Shown piece after piece: positions 1-7,167 of a stretch of DNA of 9,154 nucleotides; position 1 is the stretch's first letter; every line of letters begins with the position of its first letter. The DNA lies in assembly GCA_900544365.1 (NCBI GenBank), contig UQVF01000060.1, forward strand, positions 1 through 9,154. Direction: 5' to 3'. A program made the position numbers and the translations under genes. This DNA comes from an uncultured Veillonella sp. GTDB lineage: Bacteria > Bacillota > Negativicutes > Veillonellales > Veillonellaceae. Below the pieces are notes generated by a model. The model did no database searches. It was not told where the DNA came from and saw only the letters and a list, made by a program, of their open reading frames with translations.

Positions 1-59
1 TATATAATAGGTCAACAAAAAATTATTTTATAACCTTTTTTATTATAAAATTACTTAGT
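1..59. other. AT-rich intergenic end, no gene seen
   Basis: This is very AT-rich sequence beyond the permease terminator. It contains a 9-bp A/T-only inverted repeat (25-33 with 43-51) and short TATAAT-like words, but no open reading frame or convincing paired -35/-10. A TTGACC word on the minus strand (10-15) could be the -35 of a further leftward gene, but its -10 would lie outside the window. Nothing more can be supported. Confidence 0.5.
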
Positions 60-102
60 AAGAACAAAACAGCCTACGGGAATGACTTCCCATAGGCTGT
101 TT
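60..102 (-). terminator. Rho-independent terminator after lysP
   Basis: The arms 67-82 and 87-102 form a 16-bp stem with a single mismatch (C77 against A92) closed by the 4-nt loop TGAC. Read on the minus strand, the stem is followed by a U-rich stretch (TTTTGTTCTT including the last stem bases). The stem starts 3 nt past the permease stop codon, so this is the end of the gyrB-lysP transcript. The U-tract is interrupted, but the stem is long and its core is GC-rich. Confidence 0.85.
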
Positions 103-105
103 CTA

Positions 106-1548
106 TTAGTCCTCAAAATCGCGAGATAAATTAACTTCTTTTAGAGGAACTACTTTTGTTTTATATTTTGCTTTATACCATAAGTACACAGCTAAGAATA
201 CTGGGATACCGATATAGGCAACGGATACTCCGTACCAGTCGATACTTTCACCCATGAACGCTGTATAGTTTTGACCAGCAATGATAATCAAGCACAATGC
301 CAAGGCAAACAATGGACCAAATGGGAACAAGGAGGCTTTGTAAGGCAATTTAGACACATCACGACCTTGTGCTACATAAGCACGACGGAAACGATAGTGA
401 GCCAAAGCAATACCTAGCCATGTAATAAATCCACTCATACCACTGATATTAATCAACCAAGTGTAGGCTTGTCCTTCTCCAATCAAGGATGTTAGGAAAG
501 CAAACAATCCAAAAGCTGCTGTTGCTAATAAAGCTGGAATTGGCACACCGCGTTTATTAAGAGAACTAAATAATTTTGGTGCATCTCCTGATTTAGATAA
601 TGCATAAAGCATGCGTGTGGAGGAGAATAAGCCAGAGTTACCAGCTGACAATACAGCAATCAACAAAATAGCGTTAATAAAATGAGCCGCCCAATCAAAT
701 CCAAAACGATCAAATACCAATGTAAATGGACTAATGGACACATTTTCTACAGAACTGTTCAATAAGTTTGGATCATTATAAGGAATTAAGAAACCAATCA
801 CAATGAATGAACCAATATAGAACAGTAAAATACGCCAGAAAATAGAGTTGATGGCTTTTGGAATATTTTTCTCTGGATCTTCCGATTCACCAGCAGCAGT
901 GCCGATTAATTCTACCCCTTGGAAAGAGAAACCAGCAATCATAAAGATAGCTAAAATAGAGGAGAATCCCCCTACAAATGGTGCCTCTCCTAAGGTCCAG
1001 TTATGAAATCCTGGTGATGGATTTCCCACGCCAAGGATCAATAAAGTACCTAATAATAAGAATACTATAACTGTAATTACCTTGATGCTAGAGAATACAT
1101 ATTCACTTTCACCAAAGGAACGAGCTGAAAAATAATTCAACACGAACAGAATCAGCAAGAACAAAGCAGACCAAACAATAGCCGGCACATCCGGGAACCA
1201 ATATTTCATAATAAACGCACTAGCTACGAGCTCCGCTGCTAATGTGATAGCCCAGTTGAACCAAAAGTTCCAACCTAACGCAAAACCTAGGGCTTTATCT
1301 ACATACCGAGAGGCATGGGTACCAAAGGAACCAGATACTGGTAAGTACGTGGTCATTTCCCCTAAACTAGTCATCAAGAAATATACCATGATACCAATGA
1401 AACTATAGGCTACTAAAGCACCACCAGGACCTGCTGTACTCACAACTTCACCACCAGCTACGAATAAACCTGTACCGATGGCACCGCCCAAAGCAATCAT
1501 ATTCATATGGCGGGATTTTAAACTTCTTTTTAATTTATTTTTTTCCAT
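106..1548 (-). CDS. lysP: LysP-like amino acid permease (APC superfamily)
   Basis: This is a 480-residue integral membrane protein of the amino acid transporter (AAT) family in the APC superfamily, expected to import an amino acid with protons across the cytoplasmic membrane. It opens with a short basic cytoplasmic tail and the TM1 motif GGAIGTGLF (21-29). Later come the conserved GFSFQGVELIG (206-216) and GESEDP (220-225) segments of TM6 and the following loop. About twelve hydrophobic segments are visible. By memory it aligns almost end to end with E. coli LysP (489 aa), including the HYRFRR loop and the IDW...YIGIP ending, so lysine is the best substrate guess; specificity cannot be read from sequence alone. 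The ATG at 1546-1548 has an AGGAGA ribosome binding site at 1555-1560, whose last base is the first base of the gyrB stop codon. It is probably co-transcribed with gyrB. Confidence 0.85.
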   Translation of the reverse strand: MEKNKLKRSLKSRHMNMIALGGAIGTGLFVAGGEVVSTAGPGGALVAYSFIGIMVYFLMTSLGEMTTYLPVSGSFGTHASRYVDKALGFALGWNFWFNWAITLAAELVASAFIMKYWFPDVPAIVWSALFLLILFVLNYFSARSFGESEYVFSSIKVITVIVFLLLGTLLILGVGNPSPGFHNWTLGEAPFVGGFSSILAIFMIAGFSFQGVELIGTAAGESEDPEKNIPKAINSIFWRILLFYIGSFIVIGFLIPYNDPNLLNSSVENVSISPFTLVFDRFGFDWAAHFINAILLIAVLSAGNSGLFSSTRMLYALSKSGDAPKLFSSLNKRGVPIPALLATAAFGLFAFLTSLIGEGQAYTWLINISGMSGFITWLGIALAHYRFRRAYVAQGRDVSKLPYKASLFPFGPLFALALCLIIIAGQNYTAFMGESIDWYGVSVAYIGIPVFLAVYLWYKAKYKTKVVPLKEVNLSRDFED

Positions 1549-1554
1549 GGGAAT

Positions 1555-1560
1555 TCTCCT
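1555..1560 (-). promoter_or_regulatory. Ribosome binding site of lysP, overlapping gyrB stop
   Basis: AGGAGA on the minus strand lies 6 nt before the ATG at 1546-1548. Position 1560 belongs to both this site and the gyrB stop codon (1560-1562). There is no room for a promoter or terminator between the two genes, which indicates one transcript. Confidence 0.8.
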
Positions 1561-3461
1561 TATAAGTCAAGATTTCGTACATATTCAGCATTATCTTCAA
1601 TAAACTTTCGACGAGGCTCCACCTTATCACCCATCAAAACACTAAATATCTTATCTGCTGCAATACTATCTTCCATGCTGACTTGTAGGATTGTCCGATG
1701 TTCAGGATTCATCGTTGTATCCCATAATTGTTCTGCATTCATTTCTCCAAGACCTTTGTAACGTTGAATTGTAATATTTTCACGTCCAATTTCATCCAAT
1801 CTATCTGAAAGTTCTTGGTCACTGTAGGCATACCATTGTTTTTGACCTTTTTTAATTTGATACAAAGGTGGTTGTGCAATGAATACATGACCTTCTTCAA
1901 TCAATGGCCTCATATAACGATAGAAGAATGTTAATAATAAAGTACGAATATGTGCACCGTCCACATCCGCATCTGTCATAATAATGATTTTATTGTAACG
2001 GCTTTTCGTAATATCAAAATCTTGTCCGATACCTGTGCCAAAAGCAGTAATCATGGAACGAATTTCTGCATTGGCTAAAATTTTATCAAGACGAGCTTTT
2101 TCTACGTTTAGAATTTTACCGCGCAATGGCAAAATTGCTTGGTAACGACGATCACGGCCTTGTTTTGCAGTACCACCCGCAGAATCACCTTCGACGAGGT
2201 AAATTTCTGTCATAGTAGTATCTTTTTCAGAGCAATCTGCCAATTTACCAGGTAAAGAGCTCACCTCTAAGGCATTTTTACGGCGTGTCAATTCACGAGC
2301 TTTACGAGCTGCTTCACGAGCACGACTCGCATTCATAGCTTTTTCAATGATTTTCTTCGCTTCTGCTGGATGTTCTTCTAAGAATACACGCAATCCATCA
2401 GACACGATAGTATCTGTAATCCCTTTGACTTCGCTATTACCTAATTTACCTTTTGTTTGACCTTCAAATTGTGGTTCCAATACTTTTACGCTTACTACAG
2501 CTGTTAAGCCTTCACGCACATCTTCCCCAGTCAAGTTGCTTTCATTTTCTTTCAAAATACCAGCCTTGCGACCATAGTCGTTCAAAGTCCGTGTTAAAGC
2601 AGTACGGAAACCGCTGAGGTGCGTACCACCATCAATGGTGTTGATATTGTTAACAAAGGATAAAATCGTTTCGCTATAACTATCGTTATATTGTAATGCC
2701 ACATCTACCACCACATCGTCACGGGTATTATCAATAGAGATAACGCTCGGTGTGATAGCTTCCTTCGCTTCATTTAAATATTCAATGAATTGTACTAATC
2801 CACCTTCGTAGTGGAAACTTTCACTGCGACCGTCCCCACGTTTGTCGGACAAGGTAATACGCAAACCTTTATTCAAGAACGCTAACTCTTGTAGACGAGT
2901 TTTTAATACATCAAATTCAAAAATGGTAGTTTCAAAAATTTGTGCATCTGGTTTGAATCGTACTGTCGTACCTGTGCGATCCGTCGTACCGATTTCTTTC
3001 AAATCAGATGTTTTATTACCACGCTCAAAGGAAATTTCTTGAATTTTTCCATGTTGGTATACATCGACAATAGTCCACTCACTCAAAGCATTCACTACGG
3101 AAATACCTACCCCATGAAGACCACCGGACACTTTGTATCCACCGCCGCCAAATTTACCACCTGCGTGAAGTTTAGATAATACAAGCTCTACCGCAGGCAT
3201 ACCTGTTTCATGCATTCCTGTCGGAATTCCACGACCATCATCGATAACTTCAATACTATTATCTTCACAAATGGTCACTTCAATATGCGTGGCATACCCA
3301 GCTAAGGCCTCATCCACACTATTATCTACAACTTCATACACCAAGTGATGTAATCCACGGGCAGATGTGCTACCAATATACATACCAGGTCGCATACGAA
3401 CGGCTTCTAAGCCTTCGAGGACCTGTATATTACCGGCATCATAATTCGTTTGTTCTGCCAT
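1560..3461 (-). CDS. gyrB: DNA gyrase subunit B
   Basis: This is the ATPase subunit of DNA gyrase, which with GyrA introduces negative supercoils ahead of the fork. The 633 residues match the short form without the large insertion of E. coli GyrB (804 aa). The GHKL ATPase domain shows EVVDNSVDEA (43-52, with the Mg-binding Asn47), DDGRGIP (74-80) and GGLHGVG (113-119). The transducer domain follows. The TOPRIM domain has EGDSAGG (424-430, catalytic Glu424) and the DADVD metal-binding residues Asp497, Asp499 and Asp501. The C-terminal tail contains the conserved QRYKGLGEMN segment. The start is supported by a perfect AGGAGGA at 3468-3474, 6 nt before the ATG. A sigma-A-type promoter lies just upstream, so the gene can be transcribed apart from the dnaA-recF genes. 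gyrA does not follow; a permease gene does. Confidence 0.98.
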   Translation of the reverse strand: MAEQTNYDAGNIQVLEGLEAVRMRPGMYIGSTSARGLHHLVYEVVDNSVDEALAGYATHIEVTICEDNSIEVIDDGRGIPTGMHETGMPAVELVLSKLHAGGKFGGGGYKVSGGLHGVGISVVNALSEWTIVDVYQHGKIQEISFERGNKTSDLKEIGTTDRTGTTVRFKPDAQIFETTIFEFDVLKTRLQELAFLNKGLRITLSDKRGDGRSESFHYEGGLVQFIEYLNEAKEAITPSVISIDNTRDDVVVDVALQYNDSYSETILSFVNNINTIDGGTHLSGFRTALTRTLNDYGRKAGILKENESNLTGEDVREGLTAVVSVKVLEPQFEGQTKGKLGNSEVKGITDTIVSDGLRVFLEEHPAEAKKIIEKAMNASRAREAARKARELTRRKNALEVSSLPGKLADCSEKDTTMTEIYLVEGDSAGGTAKQGRDRRYQAILPLRGKILNVEKARLDKILANAEIRSMITAFGTGIGQDFDITKSRYNKIIIMTDADVDGAHIRTLLLTFFYRYMRPLIEEGHVFIAQPPLYQIKKGQKQWYAYSDQELSDRLDEIGRENITIQRYKGLGEMNAEQLWDTTMNPEHRTILQVSMEDSIAADKIFSVLMGDKVEPRRKFIEDNAEYVRNLDL

Positions 3462-3467
3462 CTGACA

Positions 3468-3474
3468 TCCTCCT
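3468..3474 (-). promoter_or_regulatory. Strong ribosome binding site of gyrB
   Basis: AGGAGGA on the minus strand with a 6-nt spacer fixes the gyrB start at 3459-3461. Confidence 0.9.
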
Positions 3475-3528
3475 ACTATTTATATAATGACTCCCATACT
3501 GGTCACCATATTCTATATAATACATTCT

Positions 3529-3557
3529 ATTATACAATACTTTACTATCTCTGTGAA
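3529..3557 (-). promoter_or_regulatory. Candidate sigma-A promoter of gyrB
   Basis: On the minus strand, TTCACA (3552-3557, 5 of 6 to TTGACA) is followed after exactly 17 bp by a perfect TATAAT (3529-3534). Transcription would start near 3522 and give a leader of about 60 nt before gyrB. The promoter lies in the 107-bp gap between the dciA-like gene and gyrB, the widest gap in the gene row apart from the two origin regions. No terminator hairpin of note separates the genes, so gyrB may receive both read-through and its own transcription. Confidence 0.7.
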
Positions 3558-3568
3558 AGTCTCAGCCT

Positions 3569-4462
3569 TTATTTCACTTGCATTTTGTCTGCTTCGTTCC
3601 AACGATACTTATTGGTAATATTCACAACTTGTTCATAAGACAATTCATCTTGTGGTTTTGATGTGATTAACATCGTCGCCCAATACATATCGTTAGCATC
3701 CGTAGAACCTTGAAATAAACGAGTTAAATAATAATAAATACTTTCTTCTTTCGCCACTTCATACCATTCATAGGTACACCAAGGAGCAATTGCTTTCATT
3801 TGGTCATATTTATAATGAGGATAGTCCTTCAATAAACCTTTCACCGTACGAATGATATGTCGATACTTTTTATATTCACACTGAGGACATACCTTTGCAG
3901 ATCCTTCCGATTGCCAACGACCACAGGTAGGACATTGATGAAAGTGCTCTTGCTGCAATACAAATTCTTTCTTCGCTTGCTCTATTCGTGTTTGTAATAC
4001 TTTTTGTCGTAAGTCCTCATTTCGAATTATAGAAACAGAATTTTCAATACTTTCTATAACTTCCGGAGACAAGACAATTTTATGAAAGTCTATCATTTCT
4101 TCATACCTAGGTGTCATATCTAAGGCATCCCCTGATACAAGCTGTTCTTGTAAAGCACGTCGTGGAAGTTGTACTTTAATATCTGTAATAATAGATTCTC
4201 CATAATACTCACGCAATGCTTCCAATAGTTGTGGTTTACGCATGATCATTTCTTGCATCCACACAGTATGACCAATTTCAACTACAATAACAGGTGGTTT
4301 TATATGTACTAATTTAGCTTGCCCACTCACCATAGGCCCTACGACAGATTCCCAATCATGATAGAGTTTCATAAGCCGATACATTTCAAAAATGCCTAAT
4401 TCTTGTAACATGGCATCACGAAGATCAGTAACTCCTGAAAAGGATTCTAACTTACTCTCCAT
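3569..4462 (-). CDS. dciA: DciA-like (DUF721) helicase operator with zinc ribbon
   Basis: Residues about 15-105 show the DUF721/DciA pattern: a helix leading to Trp37 in HDWESVVG, a beta-rich stretch (VIVVEIGHTVWMQEM, Trp68), then a helix ending near ITDIKVQLP. DciA proteins bind the replicative helicase DnaB and help load it at the origin. The slot between recF and gyrB is where the actinobacterial dciA (Rv0004 in M. tuberculosis) sits, which supports the call. Unlike usual DciA proteins of about 100-190 aa, this one has 297. After a charged helical linker (about 120-172) comes a zinc-ribbon-like knuckle, CPTC (177-180) and CPQC (192-195). An unrecognised C-terminal region (about 200-297) follows, rich in Tyr and Trp. 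The ATG has a GGAGGA site (4471-4476) inside recF and lies 1 nt past the recF stop, suggesting translational coupling. The domain call is firm; helicase-loading function here is inference. Confidence 0.8.
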   Translation of the reverse strand: MESKLESFSGVTDLRDAMLQELGIFEMYRLMKLYHDWESVVGPMVSGQAKLVHIKPPVIVVEIGHTVWMQEMIMRKPQLLEALREYYGESIITDIKVQLPRRALQEQLVSGDALDMTPRYEEMIDFHKIVLSPEVIESIENSVSIIRNEDLRQKVLQTRIEQAKKEFVLQQEHFHQCPTCGRWQSEGSAKVCPQCEYKKYRHIIRTVKGLLKDYPHYKYDQMKAIAPWCTYEWYEVAKEESIYYYLTRLFQGSTDANDMYWATMLITSKPQDELSYEQVVNITNKYRWNEADKMQVK

Positions 4463-4463
4463 A

Positions 4464-5543
4464 TTACATTTCCTCCATCAAGTCTATATACTGCACCTTA
4501 TCTAACTCCATTGTATCTGTTGTATCAGTGGTGGTAATGATTGTCTGTACACGTTTATGAATGAACTTGATTAAATTAGAACGACGTTCCTGATCCAACT
4601 CACTGAGTACATCATCTAATAATAAAATAGGATATTCTCCTACTTCTGATTTAATATATTCTAATTCACTTAACTTAACTGATAAAATCGCTGTTCGTTG
4701 TTGACCTTGTGAACCAAACCGTTTCAAATCCATAGGACCAGAATAAAAAATAATATCATCACGATGAGGACCTACCGATGTTTGTAATCGTCTACGATCT
4801 TCTGGTAAATGTTCTTGCAGAGCTTGTAATAAAGACTCCTTAGTCACCAACAATTGTTTCTCACTATAAGGCTGAGTATATTGTAATCGTAAATCCTCTT
4901 TTCCATTGGTTAATTTTCGATTCATTAAATCCATTAATTGATTTAACTTTTTTAAACTTTCCAATCTCTTTTGAATAATTTGAGCCCCTAAAGTAGCAAT
5001 TTGTTCATCCCAATCTTGCACTGGAACCTTACTGGTATGACTATATTCTTTAAGTATACGATTTCTCTGTTGTACAGCCCGTTGATACATCGTAAGCTGA
5101 TGATAATATTGAGGACTAGTCTGACTAATTTCCATATTTAAGAAACAGCGGCGTAAAGAAGGAGTACCTTTTATTAAATCTAAATCTTCTGGAGAAAAAA
5201 TAACTGTATTTAAAGTACCTACTAATTCTTTTTGAGATAAGGGATTATCATGCAAACGAATAACTTTTTTTCCTTGACGACCCCATTTAATCTGCAAAGT
5301 ATGAGGTGTATCAGCTTTCATAAACTGAATGATAATACTAGCCTCCTCTTCATTCCAAGAAATGACATCTTTCATATCCGATGTACGATGACTATGCCCC
5401 ATCGTGGCAATATAAGCAGATTCTAAGATATTGGTTTTTCCTTTTCCATTAGGACCATGGATGACAATGATTTCTGGTGTGAAAGTAATAGTTCTATGAC
5501 GATGATTGCGAACATGTATAAGTTCCAATTCTGTCACATACAC
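4464..5543 (-). CDS. recF: DNA replication and repair protein RecF
   Basis: RecF is an SMC-like ATPase that acts with RecO and RecR to load RecA on gapped DNA at stalled forks. The 359 residues are close to the family norm of about 360-370. The Walker A motif is GPNGKGKT (30-37). Residues SVGPHRDD and GSQGQQRTAIL form the signature region. Walker B is ILLLDD with Asp310 and Asp311, followed by the D-loop segment VLSELD. The start codon is GTG (5541-5543), supported by a perfect AAGGAGG at 5551-5557 with a 7-nt spacer; the nearby ATG at 5537-5539 is out of frame. The ribosome binding site lies inside the end of the S4 gene, only 2 nt separate the two genes, and the dciA-like gene follows after 1 nt. 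These three genes are almost certainly translated from one transcript. Confidence 0.97.
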   Translation of the reverse strand: MYVTELELIHVRNHRHRTITFTPEIIVIHGPNGKGKTNILESAYIATMGHSHRTSDMKDVISWNEEEASIIIQFMKADTPHTLQIKWGRQGKKVIRLHDNPLSQKELVGTLNTVIFSPEDLDLIKGTPSLRRCFLNMEISQTSPQYYHQLTMYQRAVQQRNRILKEYSHTSKVPVQDWDEQIATLGAQIIQKRLESLKKLNQLMDLMNRKLTNGKEDLRLQYTQPYSEKQLLVTKESLLQALQEHLPEDRRRLQTSVGPHRDDIIFYSGPMDLKRFGSQGQQRTAILSVKLSELEYIKSEVGEYPILLLDDVLSELDQERRSNLIKFIHKRVQTIITTTDTTDTMELDKVQYIDLMEEM

Positions 5544-5545
5544 GA

Positions 5546-5770
5546 TTAAACCTCCTTCACCACAGTAATTGTTACTTCATTAGCAATGATTACTACATCA
5601 TTAGGATAGATTTTTTTTCGTTTTTCTGTAACTAATACGCCATTTAAGGTGATTTGTTTTTCTTCTAATAATACTTTAACTTGACCACCTGTAGGTAAAA
5701 CATTAGCATATTTCAACAGTTGGTCTAATTGAATATACTCTGTATGAATGGATACAGTTTCTTGATTCAT
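5546..5770 (-). CDS. yaaA: S4-domain RNA-binding protein YaaA (RlbA)
   Basis: This is a 74-residue protein made almost wholly of one S4 RNA-binding fold. The core runs from IQLDQLLKYANV (about 13-24) through GGQVKVLLEEKQITLNGV (28-45) to KIYPNDVVII (53-62). It matches the B. subtilis YaaA family in length, pattern and position between dnaN and recF. Members are thought to act in ribosome assembly; the exact role is poorly defined, and location beside replication genes is a conserved feature of Firmicutes. The ATG at 5768-5770 has a modest AGAGGA site (within 5773-5780), and 16 nt separate it from dnaN. The recF ribosome binding site is embedded in its last codons. Confidence 0.92.
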   Translation of the reverse strand: MNQETVSIHTEYIQLDQLLKYANVLPTGGQVKVLLEEKQITLNGVLVTEKRKKIYPNDVVIIANEVTITVVKEV

Positions 5771-5786
5771 AATTTCCTCTTTTCTC

Positions 5787-6899
5787 TTAATTATGTGTAT
5801 GAACTGGCGTTACCACATAGGTGTAATGGTCATTATTATCTTGACGAATCACCATAGCCCCTTGTTCTTGTAAATACATATGAATTCTTTCGCCTGTGCT
5901 ATGTTTTAATAATTCATCTATATATTTACCATTAAAATTAATAGTGAAAGGATTTCCTTCAAATGTACATAGGACAATATCTTTTACCATACCAATATCA
6001 GCACTTTGAGAACTCAAAGTAACTTGATTTTCTTCCCAATCGTAACGAATGGCAGAATAACTCATATCTTTCGCCATAAAATATACACGATCTAAAGAAC
6101 TAGCAAATTCACGACGATTTAAAATAGCACTTGCATCAAACTTAGCAGGAATAACACGTTTATAATCAGGGTAAGTACCTTCAATTAATCTTGAAATAAT
6201 ATAAACAGTATCAAATACAATAGCTACTTGATTTCTATTCCAAATTAATTTAACCATAACAGGTTGATCTGATGGTAATACTCTAGAAATCTCTTCTACA
6301 GTACGTTTGGGAATGACAATACGCATTGGATTTTCAAGAGCTGTATCTAAGGTTACTTTTTTAACAGCCATACGATGTGTATCAGTACCGACCATAGTGA
6401 GTTCATTACCTTCAATTTCCACTAATGTACCACAGAAAATAGGACGATCAGTATCTGTAGAAGTAGCATATACAGTTAAATCGATTAATTGTTTTAGCTG
6501 TTCTCCATCAATCATAATACTATTATCATCTTGGATTTGTTCTACTAATGAGAAATCTTCTACTTGCATAGTCACTAATTTGAATTCAGAATGATCTGAT
6601 TTAATTTGTAATTGGTTAGAATTGTCTGGTTTATATAATTCTACTTGTTCACCTGGCAATTTTTTTAAAATTTCTTGAAAGTATTTAGAACCTACTACAA
6701 TCGTACCTGGTTCAAGAATATTAGCATCTACTTGGGATCGCATGCCAATTTCAAAGTCATTGGCTTGTAATTCTACATAAGTACCTTTTGTAGAAATGTA
6801 AATCGATCCTGGTAAGTTAGAACTTGTTTTGTTACTTGCTACACGTTGGAATAGTGATATAGCTTTGACTAATTCATTTTTGTTAAATTGAAGTTTCAT
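5787..6899 (-). CDS. dnaN: DNA polymerase III beta subunit (sliding clamp)
   Basis: DnaN is the ring-shaped processivity clamp that encircles DNA and tethers DNA polymerase III and many repair proteins. The 370 residues fit the usual length of about 365-380 and the three-fold repeat of clamp domains (roughly 1-125, 126-245 and 246-370). Recognisable points are the MKLQFNKNEL start, the TDTHRMA segment of domain 2 and the ending YVVTPVHTHN, a variant of the clamp C-terminus that helps form the partner-binding pocket (usually ending near MPMR or similar). The ATG at 6897-6899 has an AAGGAG site (6906-6911) with a 6-nt spacer. It is preceded by the dnaA-dnaN origin region and followed after 16 nt by yaaA. 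I found no convincing promoter of its own. Confidence 0.97.
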   Translation of the reverse strand: MKLQFNKNELVKAISLFQRVASNKTSSNLPGSIYISTKGTYVELQANDFEIGMRSQVDANILEPGTIVVGSKYFQEILKKLPGEQVELYKPDNSNQLQIKSDHSEFKLVTMQVEDFSLVEQIQDDNSIMIDGEQLKQLIDLTVYATSTDTDRPIFCGTLVEIEGNELTMVGTDTHRMAVKKVTLDTALENPMRIVIPKRTVEEISRVLPSDQPVMVKLIWNRNQVAIVFDTVYIISRLIEGTYPDYKRVIPAKFDASAILNRREFASSLDRVYFMAKDMSYSAIRYDWEENQVTLSSQSADIGMVKDIVLCTFEGNPFTINFNGKYIDELLKHSTGERIHMYLQEQGAMVIRQDNNDHYTYVVTPVHTHN

Positions 6900-6947
6900 T
6901 ATTAACTCCTTGTGACTAATATAACTATGTTAGAGTGTTTGTATTTA
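6900..6947. other. AT-rich candidate DNA unwinding element next to dnaN
   Basis: By hand count this stretch is about three quarters A+T. It lies directly on the far side of the DnaA-trios from their DnaA box, which is where strand opening starts in the B. subtilis model. It also carries the dnaN ribosome binding site at 6906-6911. The upstream region around 9021-9110 is even more AT-rich and is the alternative. Confidence 0.5.
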
Positions 6948-6989
6948 AAGTAGTAGCCGTAGTAGTAGGGCGCGTGTACAAGTGGATAG
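6948..6989 (+). other. DnaA-trio element, GC spacer and DnaA box (basal unwinding system)
   Basis: Reading the plus strand 5' to 3', there is AAG (6948), TAG (6951), TAG (6954), CCG (6957), then three TAG trios (6960-6968). A GC-only spacer GGCGCG (6969-6974) and the DnaA box AGTGGATAG (6981-6989) follow. A weak second box, CGTGTACAA (6973-6981), adjoins it. This is the order described for B. subtilis oriC: 5'-[T/A]A[G/A] trios on the strand whose 3' side leads through a GC-rich segment into a TGTGGATAA-type box. DnaA is believed to bind the box and extend along the trios on single-stranded DNA to open the origin. The CCG in the middle breaks the trio pattern, and the box has two mismatches. 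Confidence 0.8.
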
Positions 6990-7015
6990 ATGTATAAAGT
7001 CCTTATATTTCAATG

Positions 7016-7158
7016 TTTTACACATGTTTACAACTTTGGGAATAGAAAATTATATCTATCCACATAATAACAAGGCTGAAATAGGCTTGTGTGTAAGTTA
7101 TTCGTTGTTAACAGTTTAAACACAAAGTGCACACAGGTTACGCACATACTTATCCACA
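7016..7158. other. DnaA-box cluster between dnaA and dnaN (oriC part 2)
   Basis: One perfect box TTATCCACA (7150-7158) is accompanied by near matches: TTACGCACA (7138-7146), TTAAACACA (7116-7124), TGTGTGTAA (7088-7096, opposite orientation), CTATCCACA (7056-7064) and TTTTACACA (7016-7024). The density is far above chance for a 150-bp stretch and fits the downstream half of a bipartite oriC as in B. subtilis. A TATAAT word on the minus strand (7049-7054) has no properly spaced -35, so I do not call a dnaN promoter here. Confidence 0.8.
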
Positions 7159-7167
7159 AACTGGGGA

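Noticed and set aside
25..51. Inverted repeat ATTTTATAA/TTATAAAAT as a second terminator.
   Set aside because: It is A/T-only, weak, and expected by chance in such AT-rich sequence.
2842..3179. Two short plus-strand open frames opposite gyrB.
   Set aside because: They are antisense shadows of gyrB, with no ribosome binding site and no recognisable protein features.
3553..3576. GTGAAA/TTTCAC inverted repeat at the end of the dciA-like gene as a terminator.
   Set aside because: The stem is only 6 bp with a long loop and no U-tract, and it overlaps the gyrB -35; likely chance.
3450..3638. A 62-codon plus-strand open frame across the gyrB promoter gap.
   Set aside because: Composition is that of translated AT-rich noncoding DNA, it overlaps the starts and ends of two real genes, and it has no ribosome binding site.
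6307..6594. A 95-codon plus-strand open frame opposite dnaN.
   Set aside because: It lies wholly within the well-supported dnaN gene and looks like a shadow of it.
7049..7054. A perfect TATAAT on the minus strand that could be a dnaN promoter.
   Set aside because: The nearest -35-like word (TTGTTA, 7068-7073) is only 13 bp away and there is no extended -10, so the evidence is insufficient.
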